Assembly: GCA_021806005.1 (NCBI GenBank)
Contig: JAJZDM010000006.1
Span: 1 to 64,000 of the forward strand
DNA from: Acidobacteriota bacterium
GTDB taxonomy: Bacteria > Acidobacteriota > Terriglobia > Terriglobales > Acidobacteriaceae
Length of the DNA stretch: 64,000 nt
Direction: 5' to 3'
Position numbers and translations under genes: made by a program. This document shows positions 33,393 to 42,701 of the stretch, piece by piece; the stretch's first letter is position 1, and every line of letters starts with the position of its first letter. The notes below the pieces were generated by a model that made no database searches, was not told the DNA's origin, and saw only the letters and a program-made list of their open reading frames with translations.

Positions 33393-34418
33393 ATGAATCG
33401 TCAGGTTTCGATTGCGGCGCTCCTTGCTCTTCTCAGGGAGCAGAGTTCATTTGTGATCAGCTCGCACATTCGTCCGGATGGCGATGCGATCGGCTCTGCG
33501 CTGGGACTGATGCATCTGCTGGAGGGGATGGGGAAGCGGGTGTCGGTGGTCTTTGTGGATCCGATTCCCGCGAGCTTTGATTTCATGGTTGGGCGGGAGC
33601 GGGTTTCGCACAGTTTCCCTGCCGCGGATGCCGCAGTTTTTTTGGAGTGCGACTCGATTGAGAGGAGTTGCATTGATCGAGGGGAGTTCGAGGCGTTGCC
33701 TCCCCGGATCACAATCAATATCGATCATCATCGCAGCGGTCGAGAGTTTGCGGACTTCAACTGGATCGATCCGGAGGCGGCGGCGGTGGGGTGCATGATC
33801 TACGACCTGGCGGTTGCGGCCGGCGTCGCCATCACTCCGGCGATGGCGGATTGTCTGTACGCCGCGGTTCTGACCGATACCGGATCCTTCAACTATCCGA
33901 GCACCACGGCTGCGACCTTTGCGATGGCGGAGCACCTGGTGCGCAGTGGAGCGGACCCGCACAGGATCGCGGCGGAGGTCTACTTTTCCAACTCTGCCAG
34001 CAAGGTTCGCCTGCTGGGTGTTGCGCTGAGCAACATCCAGATTGCGGGTGCGGTCTCCTGGAGCCACATTACTCTGGAAGAGATGGAGCGGGTGGGCGCC
34101 AGCGCGGAGGACTGCGAGGGGGTGGCGAATCATCTGATCGGCATCGAAGGGGTGGAGGCCGCGGTGTTTCTCCGCGAGATGCCGGAGCAGGATCAGTTTC
34201 GCCTGAGCCTGCGCAGCCGCCGAAGCCTGGATGTCTCAGTGATCGCGGAGCGCTTTGGCGGTGGGGGGCACAAGACTGCGAGCGGATGCAGTATGGAGGG
34301 CACGCTTGCAGAGGTAACCCGGCGCATCGTGGAGGATCTTCGTCAAGCATGTGTTCCCGGGACGGATGTCACCGAGGCAGTGGAGGCTCCAACGCTGCCT
34401 TCAATTCTGTTAGCCTAA
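33393..34418 (+). CDS. nrnA: DHH-family phosphoesterase (oligoribonuclease / pAp phosphatase)
   Basis: 341 residues. The DHH domain has the metal motifs SSHIRPDGDAIGSALGL, a central ECD (VFLECDSIER) and NIDHHRSGREFADFNWI. The DHHA1 domain ends with GGGGHKTASGC, which grips the nucleic acid end. NrnA degrades nanoRNA and dephosphorylates 3'-phosphoadenosine 5'-phosphate, replacing Orn. It starts 27 bp after rbfA and is probably co-transcribed with it. Confidence 0.93.
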   Translation: MNRQVSIAALLALLREQSSFVISSHIRPDGDAIGSALGLMHLLEGMGKRVSVVFVDPIPASFDFMVGRERVSHSFPAADAAVFLECDSIERSCIDRGEFEALPPRITINIDHHRSGREFADFNWIDPEAAAVGCMIYDLAVAAGVAITPAMADCLYAAVLTDTGSFNYPSTTAATFAMAEHLVRSGADPHRIAAEVYFSNSASKVRLLGVALSNIQIAGAVSWSHITLEEMERVGASAEDCEGVANHLIGIEGVEAAVFLREMPEQDQFRLSLRSRRSLDVSVIAERFGGGGHKTASGCSMEGTLAEVTRRIVEDLRQACVPGTDVTEAVEAPTLPSILLA

Positions 34419-34470
34419 GTCTCGCTTCGCGAATCTGCGGTGGCCTAAGAAGGGATACCTTTGACGGACC

Positions 34471-36429
34471 GTGGCCATAGGAGATTTGCGTGAGCGCAAA
34501 GCATTGCATTACGACGGATCTCACGGATTGATCGATTCATCCCAACCCGCATATGGACCCGAATCCGGCTCTGCAGGAGGCTCCGCAGACGGTTCCAGGA
34601 ATGTATCCTCTGGCGAGCTTCCGCCGTCCCGGGGACGGTTGTCTTCAAGCGTATCCCGCACCCGATTCAAGCGCATCCTCTTCTGGCTGCGCCACCATGA
34701 GCCAGGCTATACGGCCACGGAGTTTTTGATCCTCCTGCTGTTTGTAGGATTTTTCCTTTTCTATGGGCTGATTCCGATCTTTGGCGGTGATCAGCTGGGA
34801 CTGGTGGGCGCCGATGAGCCTCGCTACGCCCAGATTGCGCGGGAGATGCTCTCTGCCCATATGGCTGCCTGCCGGGCCGTGAATGCCAGCATTCTGCCCC
34901 ACAGTCTGCGACTCTCTGACCTTCGCGCCTCCTACGCCTGCCTGACCGGAGGCACGGTGACCCCGATCCTGAACGGCAAGCCGTGGCTGGAGAAGCCGGC
35001 GCTGTATTACTGGCGCGCGATGGGGTACTACCGGGAACTTGGAGTGTATGACTGGACAGCGCGGCTGGCCTCGGCCACCGGAGCGCTGGCGCTGATGATC
35101 CTGGCGTTTTTGCACCTGAAGCGATTTCGACCCGGCGGCCATCTGGACGCTGCTCTAATCATGGTCTCCTCGGTGGCGATGTTTGCCTTCTCTCGCGGAG
35201 CTTCCACGGACATGCAACTGGCGGCACCGTTCTGTATCGGCATGCTGGGCTGGTATGCATGGTATGAGACCGGCAAGAAGTTCTGGCTGTTCGACCTCTA
35301 CTTTTTCAACGCCGCTGCCACGCTGGCCAAAGGGCCGATTGCGCCCTTCCTGGCCCTGGGCATTTTGTGCCTGTTTGTGGGGCTACGGCGAGAGTGGTCC
35401 GCCCTGCGGCGAACCATCTGGGTGCCAGGGATTGTGCTCTATCTGGTGATGGTGCTGCCGTGGTACATCGCGGTGCAGCGGCGCAATCCTACGTTCTTCA
35501 ACGAGTTCTTCTGGCAGCACAACCTGGAGCGGTACTCCACCAATCTTTACCACCACCATCAGCCCATCTACTACTATCTGATCGTGCTGCTGGTGGGGAT
35601 GCTGCCCTGGACCGCGCTTTCGCTGCGAGCCCTGGTGGATGGTGTGGGCGCCTCCATCGCGGAGTGGAAGGTGCGCTTCAAGCCGCAGCGCTACGTCGGC
35701 CATGTCCGCGCTGGTGACGCCTTTCCTGAGTTTCTGGTCTTGTGGATGCTGTTCCCGATTGTCTTCTTCTCCTTCTCGGGATCGAAGCTTCCCGGGTATA
35801 TTCTCCCTTCCGTTCCGCCGCTGGCGATTCTTACGGGCGACTACCTCTTCCGGATCCGGCGACCCGGGATTCCGAACTGGTTGCTGTACGCCCACGCCGG
35901 AATGACCGGGATGGTGACCTTTGTTCTGATTCTCTGCCCGCAGTACATGGTCCATCAGCAGTTGATTCCGGCTGCCGGCATCCTGACATGGGCGGCGGTG
36001 CTGGGGGTGGCCGCAGGCGCTTTGGTAGTGCTGGTGACGCGCCGCTACGGCGTGCGGCATCTGCGTCTGGCGACGTTGATTCCCCTGGTAGCGCTGCTCT
36101 ACTTCCTGCTGGGGAGAAATGGGCACCTACTGGACGTGAACTACTCGGCGCGCCCCCTGGCCGACGAGATCCAGCGGGCTGACCCGGATGCGAAGGTGGT
36201 TGCCGAGTTTCAGGTACGGCGTGATCTGGTCTATGGACTTGCGTTCTATGAAGACCATAAGATTCTCAGTTACACCACGGATGGCGTTCCCGCCGGGGAG
36301 CATCTGGTCATTTTTCCTGACGGCGATGCGCCTCTGATGGAGAGTTACTGGAAGGGACGGCGGGTTCAGCCGATCCTGCACTATGGGGTGCGGGGCCTGT
36401 GGGTGTACAAAGTATCTCCGCAGAGTTGA
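34471..36429 (+). CDS. ArnT/PMT-like lipid-linked glycosyltransferase
   Basis: 652 residues from GTG 34471; the start is uncertain, since the first 60 residues are Ser/Gly-rich. At least ten membrane segments follow, beginning FLILLLFVGFFLFYGLIPIF. The first periplasmic loop carries GADEPRYAQIAREM, the GT-C family acidic motif, and TPILNGKPWLEKPALYYWRA. GT83 enzymes such as ArnT add a sugar from undecaprenyl phosphate to lipid A. Between the two loop motifs is an extra stretch of about 35 residues with a Cys pair (MAACRAV ... SYACLTG) that I do not know from E. coli ArnT. The periplasmic C-terminal domain (KVVAEFQVRRDLVYGLAFYE) matches the family. Confidence 0.85.
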   Translation: MAIGDLRERKALHYDGSHGLIDSSQPAYGPESGSAGGSADGSRNVSSGELPPSRGRLSSSVSRTRFKRILFWLRHHEPGYTATEFLILLLFVGFFLFYGLIPIFGGDQLGLVGADEPRYAQIAREMLSAHMAACRAVNASILPHSLRLSDLRASYACLTGGTVTPILNGKPWLEKPALYYWRAMGYYRELGVYDWTARLASATGALALMILAFLHLKRFRPGGHLDAALIMVSSVAMFAFSRGASTDMQLAAPFCIGMLGWYAWYETGKKFWLFDLYFFNAAATLAKGPIAPFLALGILCLFVGLRREWSALRRTIWVPGIVLYLVMVLPWYIAVQRRNPTFFNEFFWQHNLERYSTNLYHHHQPIYYYLIVLLVGMLPWTALSLRALVDGVGASIAEWKVRFKPQRYVGHVRAGDAFPEFLVLWMLFPIVFFSFSGSKLPGYILPSVPPLAILTGDYLFRIRRPGIPNWLLYAHAGMTGMVTFVLILCPQYMVHQQLIPAAGILTWAAVLGVAAGALVVLVTRRYGVRHLRLATLIPLVALLYFLLGRNGHLLDVNYSARPLADEIQRADPDAKVVAEFQVRRDLVYGLAFYEDHKILSYTTDGVPAGEHLVIFPDGDAPLMESYWKGRRVQPILHYGVRGLWVYKVSPQS

Positions 36430-36459
36430 GCGCGGAAGAGAGTCAGAGGCTGGAAGCCG

Positions 36460-37494
36460 TTGAGCACTTCAGGAAGTCACGAATCGCAACTCGAGATTCT
36501 GGATCTGCGCCACTTCTCCGGAGCACAGTTGCGATCGCTGCTGCGGGATGAGGCGGAGCGCTGGCAGCGCCGCCTGCACTGGGATTACACCCAGGCCTCG
36601 AACATGCTGATGGAGTACCTGGACAGCCGGATTCTGCCGGGCTATGTGGCTCTGCAGGCGGGCCGGATCGCAGGCTACGCCTTCTGCGTCTGCGAGGGGG
36701 CCAAGGCGGTCATTGGCGATGTATACGCCTTTGGCGAGACGGAGTGCAGGGATAATCCCATCTGCAATACGCTGATGAACCATCTGCTGGAGATGGTGGA
36801 GGGAATGCCCGGCATTGAACGGATAGAGTCCCAGTTATTGATGTTTCCCGACGGGGCGCTGTGGGAGACCTTTCATCAGCACGGGTTCAAAGCCTATCGC
36901 CGCTGTTTCATGCTGCGGGATCTGCAGGCTGAGCCGCCACGGATGGACGTGGTTCCAGGTGATCTTTGCATGGGGAAAAGCCTGGTGGTTGAGGCCTGGC
37001 GGCCGGAGTTCTATGATGGCGCGGCGCAGTTGATACATCGCTGCTATGCCGATCATATGGATGCCTGCATCAATGATCAGTACCGCACGCTCCATGGAGC
37101 CCAGCGGTTCCTGCACAACATTATTCGTTTCCCGGGCTGTGGCGTCTTTGACGCGGAGAACTCCTGGGTGGTGCGGGAGCAGAAGGAGCGGACCTCCGTT
37201 GACTTCTCCCGGGAGGCTCACTGGGGTTCCATTGAGGGGGTACTGCTCAGTTCCCGAGTCTGTGCAGGCGTCAACCACATCACCCAGATCTGTGTGACAC
37301 CCTCCCTGCGCGGTAAGGGGCTGGGGCGGATGCTGCTGGAGCACTGCGAGCGTGAGGGGGCCAGGCGAGGGGTTCGTCAGTTATCCCTGACGGTAACCGA
37401 GGCCAATGTTCACGCGCGGATGCTGTACGAGCGCAACGGATTTGAGACGCTGCATCGCTTTGAGGCCATGGTCTGCGATAGCGCGCGCGGCTGA
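36460..37494 (+). CDS. Tandem GNAT-fold N-acetyltransferase-like protein
   Basis: 344 residues starting at TTG 36460 with GGAAG upstream. The C-terminal half is a standard GNAT domain: ITQICVTPSLRGKGLGRMLL (acetyl-CoA loop R-G-K-G-L-G), then LSLTVTEANVHARMLYERNG and FETLHRF. The N-terminal half (NMLMEYLDSRILPGYVALQA, then GRIAGYAFCVCEGAKAVIGD) also looks like a GNAT sheet but has lost the glycine-rich loop. Tandem arrangements of this kind usually have one active and one structural domain. The substrate is not predictable. It follows the glycosyltransferase by 30 bp and converges on an esterase gene. Confidence 0.78.
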   Translation: MSTSGSHESQLEILDLRHFSGAQLRSLLRDEAERWQRRLHWDYTQASNMLMEYLDSRILPGYVALQAGRIAGYAFCVCEGAKAVIGDVYAFGETECRDNPICNTLMNHLLEMVEGMPGIERIESQLLMFPDGALWETFHQHGFKAYRRCFMLRDLQAEPPRMDVVPGDLCMGKSLVVEAWRPEFYDGAAQLIHRCYADHMDACINDQYRTLHGAQRFLHNIIRFPGCGVFDAENSWVVREQKERTSVDFSREAHWGSIEGVLLSSRVCAGVNHITQICVTPSLRGKGLGRMLLEHCEREGARRGVRQLSLTVTEANVHARMLYERNGFETLHRFEAMVCDSARG

Positions 37495-37519
37495 GTGCGT
37501 TGTTCTTTCCGGCGGCGGG

Positions 37520-39118
37520 CTATTTTGTCCAGTTCACTCCGGGGCGCGCGACAGCATACATCTCCGCTGCAATCTGGTCGAAGAGCCCGTAACGATCCTG
37601 CTCCACCCTATACAGGTCGAAGTGGGATCGACCAGGGATGAAATTGAAGTGGGCATCAGCTCCCAGCCGGGTCAGGCGCGCCTCAAAGAGGCGAGCGGAG
37701 CCGTCCAGGTAGAACGTATCCGCTGTTCCCACGAAGAGGTGGATGCGGTCCTTGAGGAGGGGTCGATCTTTCGGCCACTCTTGCTCTACCAGGTGGGCCA
37801 GGTCAAAGTGATCATGCCAGTAGGCGACCACCACGGGGTTCACATCCCCAGTGGCACGGTCGAACATGGGCATGGGGGCTCCGCCCGGGGAGCGAGGCGA
37901 GAAGACCCAGTCAAAGGAAGTCATCTGCCCACCATAGGGGCCCAGAACCGCCTCTGTTTTGGCGAACTGTTCAATGGTTGCCACTACCTTCCCATCGATG
38001 CGCATGATCGGGTAGGCGGTTCCATCGGGCCGGTGGTAGACGTTCGCATGGGGAGCATAGAGGTCCGGGCCGGTGAAGTTGTGAAAGTCACTGGGATCCG
38101 GTGAGGTGGACCAGGTTCCTCCGAAGATCCCGGGGTAGTCGATCTGGAGTTGCAGTGTCGCCCATCCGCCGCTGGAGTGGCCGTTCAGAAAGCGTCCGTT
38201 GCGGGTAGCGTCCATCCGGTAGGTCTGTTCCAGCATGGGGATGAACTCGGTGGTCAGCGCGGTGCCCCAGGGGCCGTCGTTCACGGAGTCTGCGAATTCA
38301 TGGGTGCCCTCGGGGCAGGACTCGTCCAGCATCACCCAGATCATGGGGGGCATCTTGCCCTGGACCATGCGCTCACGGATCATCTCCCCCATGATGAGGT
38401 TGTAGTCCATGCCCGCGCCAAAGCCATGGGTGAAGTAGACGGTGGGGTAACGTTGCTGCGTGCCCCCAGCGTAGCCCGGCGGCAGGATCACCCAGGCGCG
38501 GATGGAGGTGGCGTTTCCGGAGAAGCGGGTCAGCAGCGGGCTGAGCATCTCCTGCCGTTCGATCTGCCCGGGCTGGACCTGTTGCATGGCCTTGGCAAGC
38601 GCGGCCTGGCGCTGGGGATCTTCCGAGGGGTGTCCGTTCAGGGTGAGCGTTGTCTCCGGGCTTTCAGGAGTCCACTGTGTCAGGGTTGCGACCGGGCTCA
38701 TCCAATCGGAGGGGGTGCGGCCGGAGTAGTTGTAGGTGTGCTCGGTATCCAGCACCGCCTGCACCTCATAGTCCCCCGGCGGCAAAGCGGAGAAGGGGTC
38801 GGGATAGGCGATCTGATCGGCATCAAATTCCACCGTGGAGCCTGGCGCCAGATCGCGGACCTCCTGAGCGGCCACCCATGTCTGCTGATTCTCCTGGCCG
38901 GGATGAAATTCCTGGAGGTTCACCTCCGTGTCTCCCTTACCCGGCTTCAGGAAGACGAGCAGGCGTCCACTGAGCGGCTTGGCGGTAGTGCTCTCCAGGC
39001 GGATGCGAAAGAAGACGTGCGGGGATGTCTGCTGGGCGGCGCAGATGCCAGGGTTTGCGGCAAGGATAGTTGCGATGGCCGCGCAGGCAAGGAGTTGGGC
39101 TGTTTGCTGAAGCCGCAT
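37520..39118 (-). CDS. Exported alpha/beta-hydrolase esterase (CE1/enterochelin-esterase-like)
   Basis: 532 residues with a signal peptide (1-28, LACAAIATILAANPGICAAQ). An N-terminal Ig-like beta domain (HVFFRIRLESTTAKPLSGRL) is followed by an esterase domain with RYPTVYFTHGFGAGMDYN. The nucleophile elbow is GHSSGGWATL (Ser in G-x-S-x-G), and His in GRSHFDLYR near the C terminus completes the triad. Such proteins include feruloyl/acetyl-xylan and siderophore-ester hydrolases; the natural ester is unknown. It is 152 bp downstream of guaB on the same strand. Confidence 0.85.
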   Translation of the reverse strand: MRLQQTAQLLACAAIATILAANPGICAAQQTSPHVFFRIRLESTTAKPLSGRLLVFLKPGKGDTEVNLQEFHPGQENQQTWVAAQEVRDLAPGSTVEFDADQIAYPDPFSALPPGDYEVQAVLDTEHTYNYSGRTPSDWMSPVATLTQWTPESPETTLTLNGHPSEDPQRQAALAKAMQQVQPGQIERQEMLSPLLTRFSGNATSIRAWVILPPGYAGGTQQRYPTVYFTHGFGAGMDYNLIMGEMIRERMVQGKMPPMIWVMLDESCPEGTHEFADSVNDGPWGTALTTEFIPMLEQTYRMDATRNGRFLNGHSSGGWATLQLQIDYPGIFGGTWSTSPDPSDFHNFTGPDLYAPHANVYHRPDGTAYPIMRIDGKVVATIEQFAKTEAVLGPYGGQMTSFDWVFSPRSPGGAPMPMFDRATGDVNPVVVAYWHDHFDLAHLVEQEWPKDRPLLKDRIHLFVGTADTFYLDGSARLFEARLTRLGADAHFNFIPGRSHFDLYRVEQDRYGLFDQIAAEMYAVARPGVNWTK

Positions 39119-39270
39119 CGACGGAGATCCCCCGAAGGAAAGTATTGAGGGATGATATCAGTCCTGGATAGGGTCAATGGACAGGCTGCAGGGCGTACGA
39201 CCGCTGGCAGCCGCACGGCTGCTCAGCCGCGCCACAGAACGCGACGCGTTGCCGGGCAGGCGTTGCACTG

Positions 39271-40788
39271 CTATTCGACGTGATAGTTGGGGGCCTCGCG
39301 GGTGATCACGACATCGTGGACGTGGCTCTCTCGCAGGCCGGCACCGGAGATGCGGATAAAGCGCGCCTTCTCCTGGAGTTCGGCGATGGTTGCACAGCCT
39401 AGGTAGCCCATGCCGGAGCGCAGGCCGCCGATTAGTTGGTAGATCGTATCCTCGATCGGACCGCGATGCGGGACGCGGCCTTCGATGCCCTCGGGAACGA
39501 ACTTGGCCAGGCGGTTGCCGTTCTCCCGGGCGGTGATCGAGGTTCGCGAGGTCTCTTCGCTGGCGATGTCGTCTTTGCTCTGGAAGTAGCGCTCGCCGGA
39601 GCCCTGCGCCATGGCGCTCAGGCTGCCCATGCCGCGATAGGTTTTGAAACTGCGGCCCTGGTAGAGGATGGTCTCTCCGGGGCTCTCATCCACGCCAGCG
39701 AAGAGCGAGCCCAGCATGCAGACGCTGGCTCCGGCTGCGATGGCCTTGGTGATATCACCGGAGTACTTGACGCCGCCATCGCCGATGATGGCCACGCCAC
39801 GTTCTCGGGCGGCACGATAGGATTCAGCGATGGCGGTGATCTGCGGCATGCCCGCGCCGGTTACCATGCGGGTGGTGCAGATGGAGCCGGGGCCGATGCC
39901 CACCTTGACGGCATCCGCGCCGGCGTCGATCAGCGCCATGGTGCCTTCGTAGGTCGCCACGTTGCCAGCGAAGAGGTCCACATCCGGAAATGCTTTCTTC
40001 ACCTGGGAGACGGCCTCCAGGACGCGTGAGGAGTGGCCGTGGGCGGAGTCGATGGCCAGCGCGTCCACCCGGTACTTGATCAACTCGGCGGCCCGCTCCA
40101 GAAAGTCGCCCGTGGCTCCGATGGCGCCGGCGACGCGCAGACGGCCCTGTTCATCCTTGCTGGCGTTGGGGTACTTCAACTTCTTCTGGATGTCCTTGAC
40201 GGTGATCAGGCCTTTCAGTTCGTAGGCATCATTGACCACCAGCAGCTTCTCTACCCGGTGCTGGTGAAGGATATGCTCCGCCTGTTCCAGCGTGGTTCCC
40301 ACCGGAACGGTGATCAGGTTGGTCTTGGTCATCACGTCTCCGATGGGGATATCGGTGCGGGAGACGAAGCGCAGGTCGCGGTTGGTGAGAATGCCGACCA
40401 GCTTGCTGTTCCGGGTGACCGGTACGCCGGAGATCTTGAAGCGGCGCATCACCTCCAGCGCATCGGCGATGGGCCGCTCCGGTTCGATGGTGACCGGGTC
40501 CACAATCATGCCGCTCTCCGAACGCTTCACCTTGTCGATCTCTCCCGCCTGCTGCTCGATGGTGAGATTGCGGTGCACGACGCCCAGGCCACCGAGTTGG
40601 GCGATGGCGATCGCCAGGCGTGACTCGGTGACGGTATCCATTGCAGCCGACATCAGGGGCATGGCCAGCGTGATCTTGGGCGTGAGGCGTACCTGCGTGC
40701 TGACCTGGGTTGGAACGACGTCGGAGTAGGCGGGAACCAGCAGCACGTCGTCGAACGTGAGCGCTTCGGGAATCGAGTTGGGGACCAT
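39271..40788 (-). CDS. guaB: IMP dehydrogenase
   Basis: 505 residues, normal length. ATG 40788 has AGAAGGG 2-8 bases upstream. The N terminus [20 protein letters not shown] is diagnostic. Two CBS domains lie at about 95-215 ([20 protein letters not shown], then [20 protein letters not shown]). The catalytic loop is [18 protein letters not shown] with the active Cys. [19 protein letters not shown] and [10 protein letters not shown] bind the phosphate and form the flap. It oxidises IMP to XMP, the committed step to GMP. Transcription is away from the ABC exporter genes. Confidence 0.97.
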   Translation of the reverse strand: MVPNSIPEALTFDDVLLVPAYSDVVPTQVSTQVRLTPKITLAMPLMSAAMDTVTESRLAIAIAQLGGLGVVHRNLTIEQQAGEIDKVKRSESGMIVDPVTIEPERPIADALEVMRRFKISGVPVTRNSKLVGILTNRDLRFVSRTDIPIGDVMTKTNLITVPVGTTLEQAEHILHQHRVEKLLVVNDAYELKGLITVKDIQKKLKYPNASKDEQGRLRVAGAIGATGDFLERAAELIKYRVDALAIDSAHGHSSRVLEAVSQVKKAFPDVDLFAGNVATYEGTMALIDAGADAVKVGIGPGSICTTRMVTGAGMPQITAIAESYRAARERGVAIIGDGGVKYSGDITKAIAAGASVCMLGSLFAGVDESPGETILYQGRSFKTYRGMGSLSAMAQGSGERYFQSKDDIASEETSRTSITARENGNRLAKFVPEGIEGRVPHRGPIEDTIYQLIGGLRSGMGYLGCATIAELQEKARFIRISGAGLRESHVHDVVITREAPNYHVE

Positions 40789-41115
40789 ACCCTTCTATTG
40801 TTGCACCTGGAGACGCGGGGGAGCGAGGGGCACCGTGCCCGGGCTGCTCTCGGCCGTCTCCAGGACGGTTTCAGGGGTCCCTGGCTACGGGAATGGCCGG
40901 GCTGGGGAGAGTCCTGGTGGGGGAGTACAGGATTTGACGGGCCAGACGGTATGGGTTGAGATGATTATGGGTGCAAAGCATACATTCGCCAGCGACGGGA
41001 CGGGATGGGCTGCGGATCCATGCGAGTCCCGCGCCCGGCCGGGTCCCAATGCGCTGTGAAGGAGTACAGCGGTGCGCTGGTGGGCGGAGGAGACAGCAGA
41101 GGTGAGAGAGCCTGC
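40789..41115. other. 327-bp divergent intergenic region (guaB / ABC exporter)
   Basis: Contains the promoters for both directions. A 13-bp perfect palindrome, GGGCACCGTGCCC (40828-40840), lies 40 bp upstream of guaB and could be an operator. No gene is seen. Confidence 0.4.
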
Positions 41116-41919
41116 ATGAGCGACATGATTGTGGTGAAGAATCTGGTGAAGAACTACGGCAGTTTCTGCGCTGTGAACCAGATCTCCTTTTCCGTGCCGG
41201 AGGGCAGGATCTTTGCCTTTCTGGGTCCGAATGGAGCGGGCAAAACCACCACCATCAAGATGCTCACCACCATCCTGGAGCCGAGCGCCGGAACCCTGCT
41301 CGTGAACGGTTTCGATCCGGTCTCCCAGCGCAAGCAGGCGCGCCGCTCCTTCGGCATTGTGTTTCAGGATCCGAGCCTGGATGAAGAACTTACCGCGCAG
41401 GAGAATATGGACCTGCATGGAGCCCTCTATGGAGTCCCCCGGAGCGAACGCATGAGCCGCACCCGAACGCTGCTGGAGTTGGTGGGGCTATGGGATCGCC
41501 GCAATGAGTTCGTCAAGCAGTACTCCGGGGGGATGAAGCGCCGCCTGGAGGTCGCCCGGGCGCTGCTGCACAAGCCGCGCATCCTGTTTCTGGACGAGCC
41601 CACCATCGGCCTGGACCCCCAGACCCGCAATCACATCTGGGGCTATATCGCGACGCTGAGCAAGGAGCAGAACGTCACCGTCTTCTTCACCACCCACTAT
41701 ATGGAGGAGGCTGATCGCGTGGCGGGCGAGGTAGCCGTGATCGACCATGGCAGGATCATCGCCCAGGGCACGCCTGCCGCGCTGAAGCAGCAGACCGGGA
41801 CACCTACCCTGGAGGACGCCTTTATCGCTCTTACCGGCCATGACATACGCGACGAGGAGGCCGGAGCAGCCGACCATATGCGCGCGATGCGCAACGTCTG
41901 GAGAGGAGGACGGCGATGA
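41116..41919 (+). CDS. ABC exporter ATP-binding protein (DrrA-like)
   Basis: 267 residues from ATG 41116. Walker A is GPNGAGKTTT, the signature is YSGGMKRRLEVARALL, and Walker B is ILFLDEPTIGLDP; all are intact, with the switch His in FFTTHYMEEADRV. It has a single nucleotide-binding domain with the C-terminal extension (TPTLEDAFIALTGHDIRDEE) seen in DrrA-type exporters for drugs or lipids. The stop overlaps the permease start (ATGA). Substrate unknown. Confidence 0.93.
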   Translation: MSDMIVVKNLVKNYGSFCAVNQISFSVPEGRIFAFLGPNGAGKTTTIKMLTTILEPSAGTLLVNGFDPVSQRKQARRSFGIVFQDPSLDEELTAQENMDLHGALYGVPRSERMSRTRTLLELVGLWDRRNEFVKQYSGGMKRRLEVARALLHKPRILFLDEPTIGLDPQTRNHIWGYIATLSKEQNVTVFFTTHYMEEADRVAGEVAVIDHGRIIAQGTPAALKQQTGTPTLEDAFIALTGHDIRDEEAGAADHMRAMRNVWRGGRR

Positions 41920-42662
41920 GAGCCATCCTGATTCTGTGCATACGGCAGTTGAAGCGCTATATGCGTTCCCCGGCCCGGATTGTCGGGTCGCTGGGTCAGC
42001 CGGTGATCTTTCTGCTGGCGCTCGGCTTTGGCATCGGTTCGGTCTTCCAAAGAGCCGGCTCCGGCAACTACTTCAGCTTTCTGGCACCAGGGATCATTGT
42101 GATGGGCATTATGTTCACAGCGGTCTTCTCCGGCATCGAGATCATCTGGGATCGTCAGTTCGGTTTTCTCAAGGAGACCCTGGTAGCGCCGGTCTCGCGG
42201 CTGCAGATCGTTCTGGGGCGTGTTCTGGGCGGAGCGATCGTGGCCGTTCTGCAGGGTTGCGCGGTGTTCCTGGTGTGCGTGGCCTTTGGCTTCCGGGTTC
42301 ACCAGATGACTCTGGTCCCGGTGGCTTTTCTGTTCATGTTCCTGATCGCGATCCTGTTCACCTCCATCGGTACGGCGATCGGCTCCGTACTGCAGGATAT
42401 GCAGGGCTTTCCCCTGGTGATGAACTTTCTGGTGATGCCGCTGTTCTTCTTCTCGGACGCTCTGTTTCCCATCAAGGGCCTGCCCAAGGCTTTGGAGGGG
42501 GCTCTGCGCCTGAACCCGGTGACCTACGGAGTGGATGGTCTGCGCGGCGCGCTGATCGGTGTCTCTTCCTTCCATTACGTGACCGACTTTGGAGTGCTTA
42601 CCGTGTTGAGCGCCGTGCTGCTGGCCATCGGCAGCTACCTGTTTGCGAAGATTCAGTTGTGA
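41916..42662 (+). CDS. ABC-2 type permease (DrrB-like)
   Basis: 248 residues with six membrane segments. The ABC2 signature region is recognisable: GFLKETLVAPVSRLQIVLGR, the coupling-helix segment, then MNFLVMPLFFFSDALFPIKG and LRLNPVTYGVDGLRGALIGV. It forms the exporter channel with the overlapping upstream ATPase; homodimeric in this family. Confidence 0.92.
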   Translation: MRAILILCIRQLKRYMRSPARIVGSLGQPVIFLLALGFGIGSVFQRAGSGNYFSFLAPGIIVMGIMFTAVFSGIEIIWDRQFGFLKETLVAPVSRLQIVLGRVLGGAIVAVLQGCAVFLVCVAFGFRVHQMTLVPVAFLFMFLIAILFTSIGTAIGSVLQDMQGFPLVMNFLVMPLFFFSDALFPIKGLPKALEGALRLNPVTYGVDGLRGALIGVSSFHYVTDFGVLTVLSAVLLAIGSYLFAKIQL

Positions 42663-42701
42663 GAGCTATGGCGGTTGGGGCGGGGTGTTTGCCGCCCGAC
42701 C

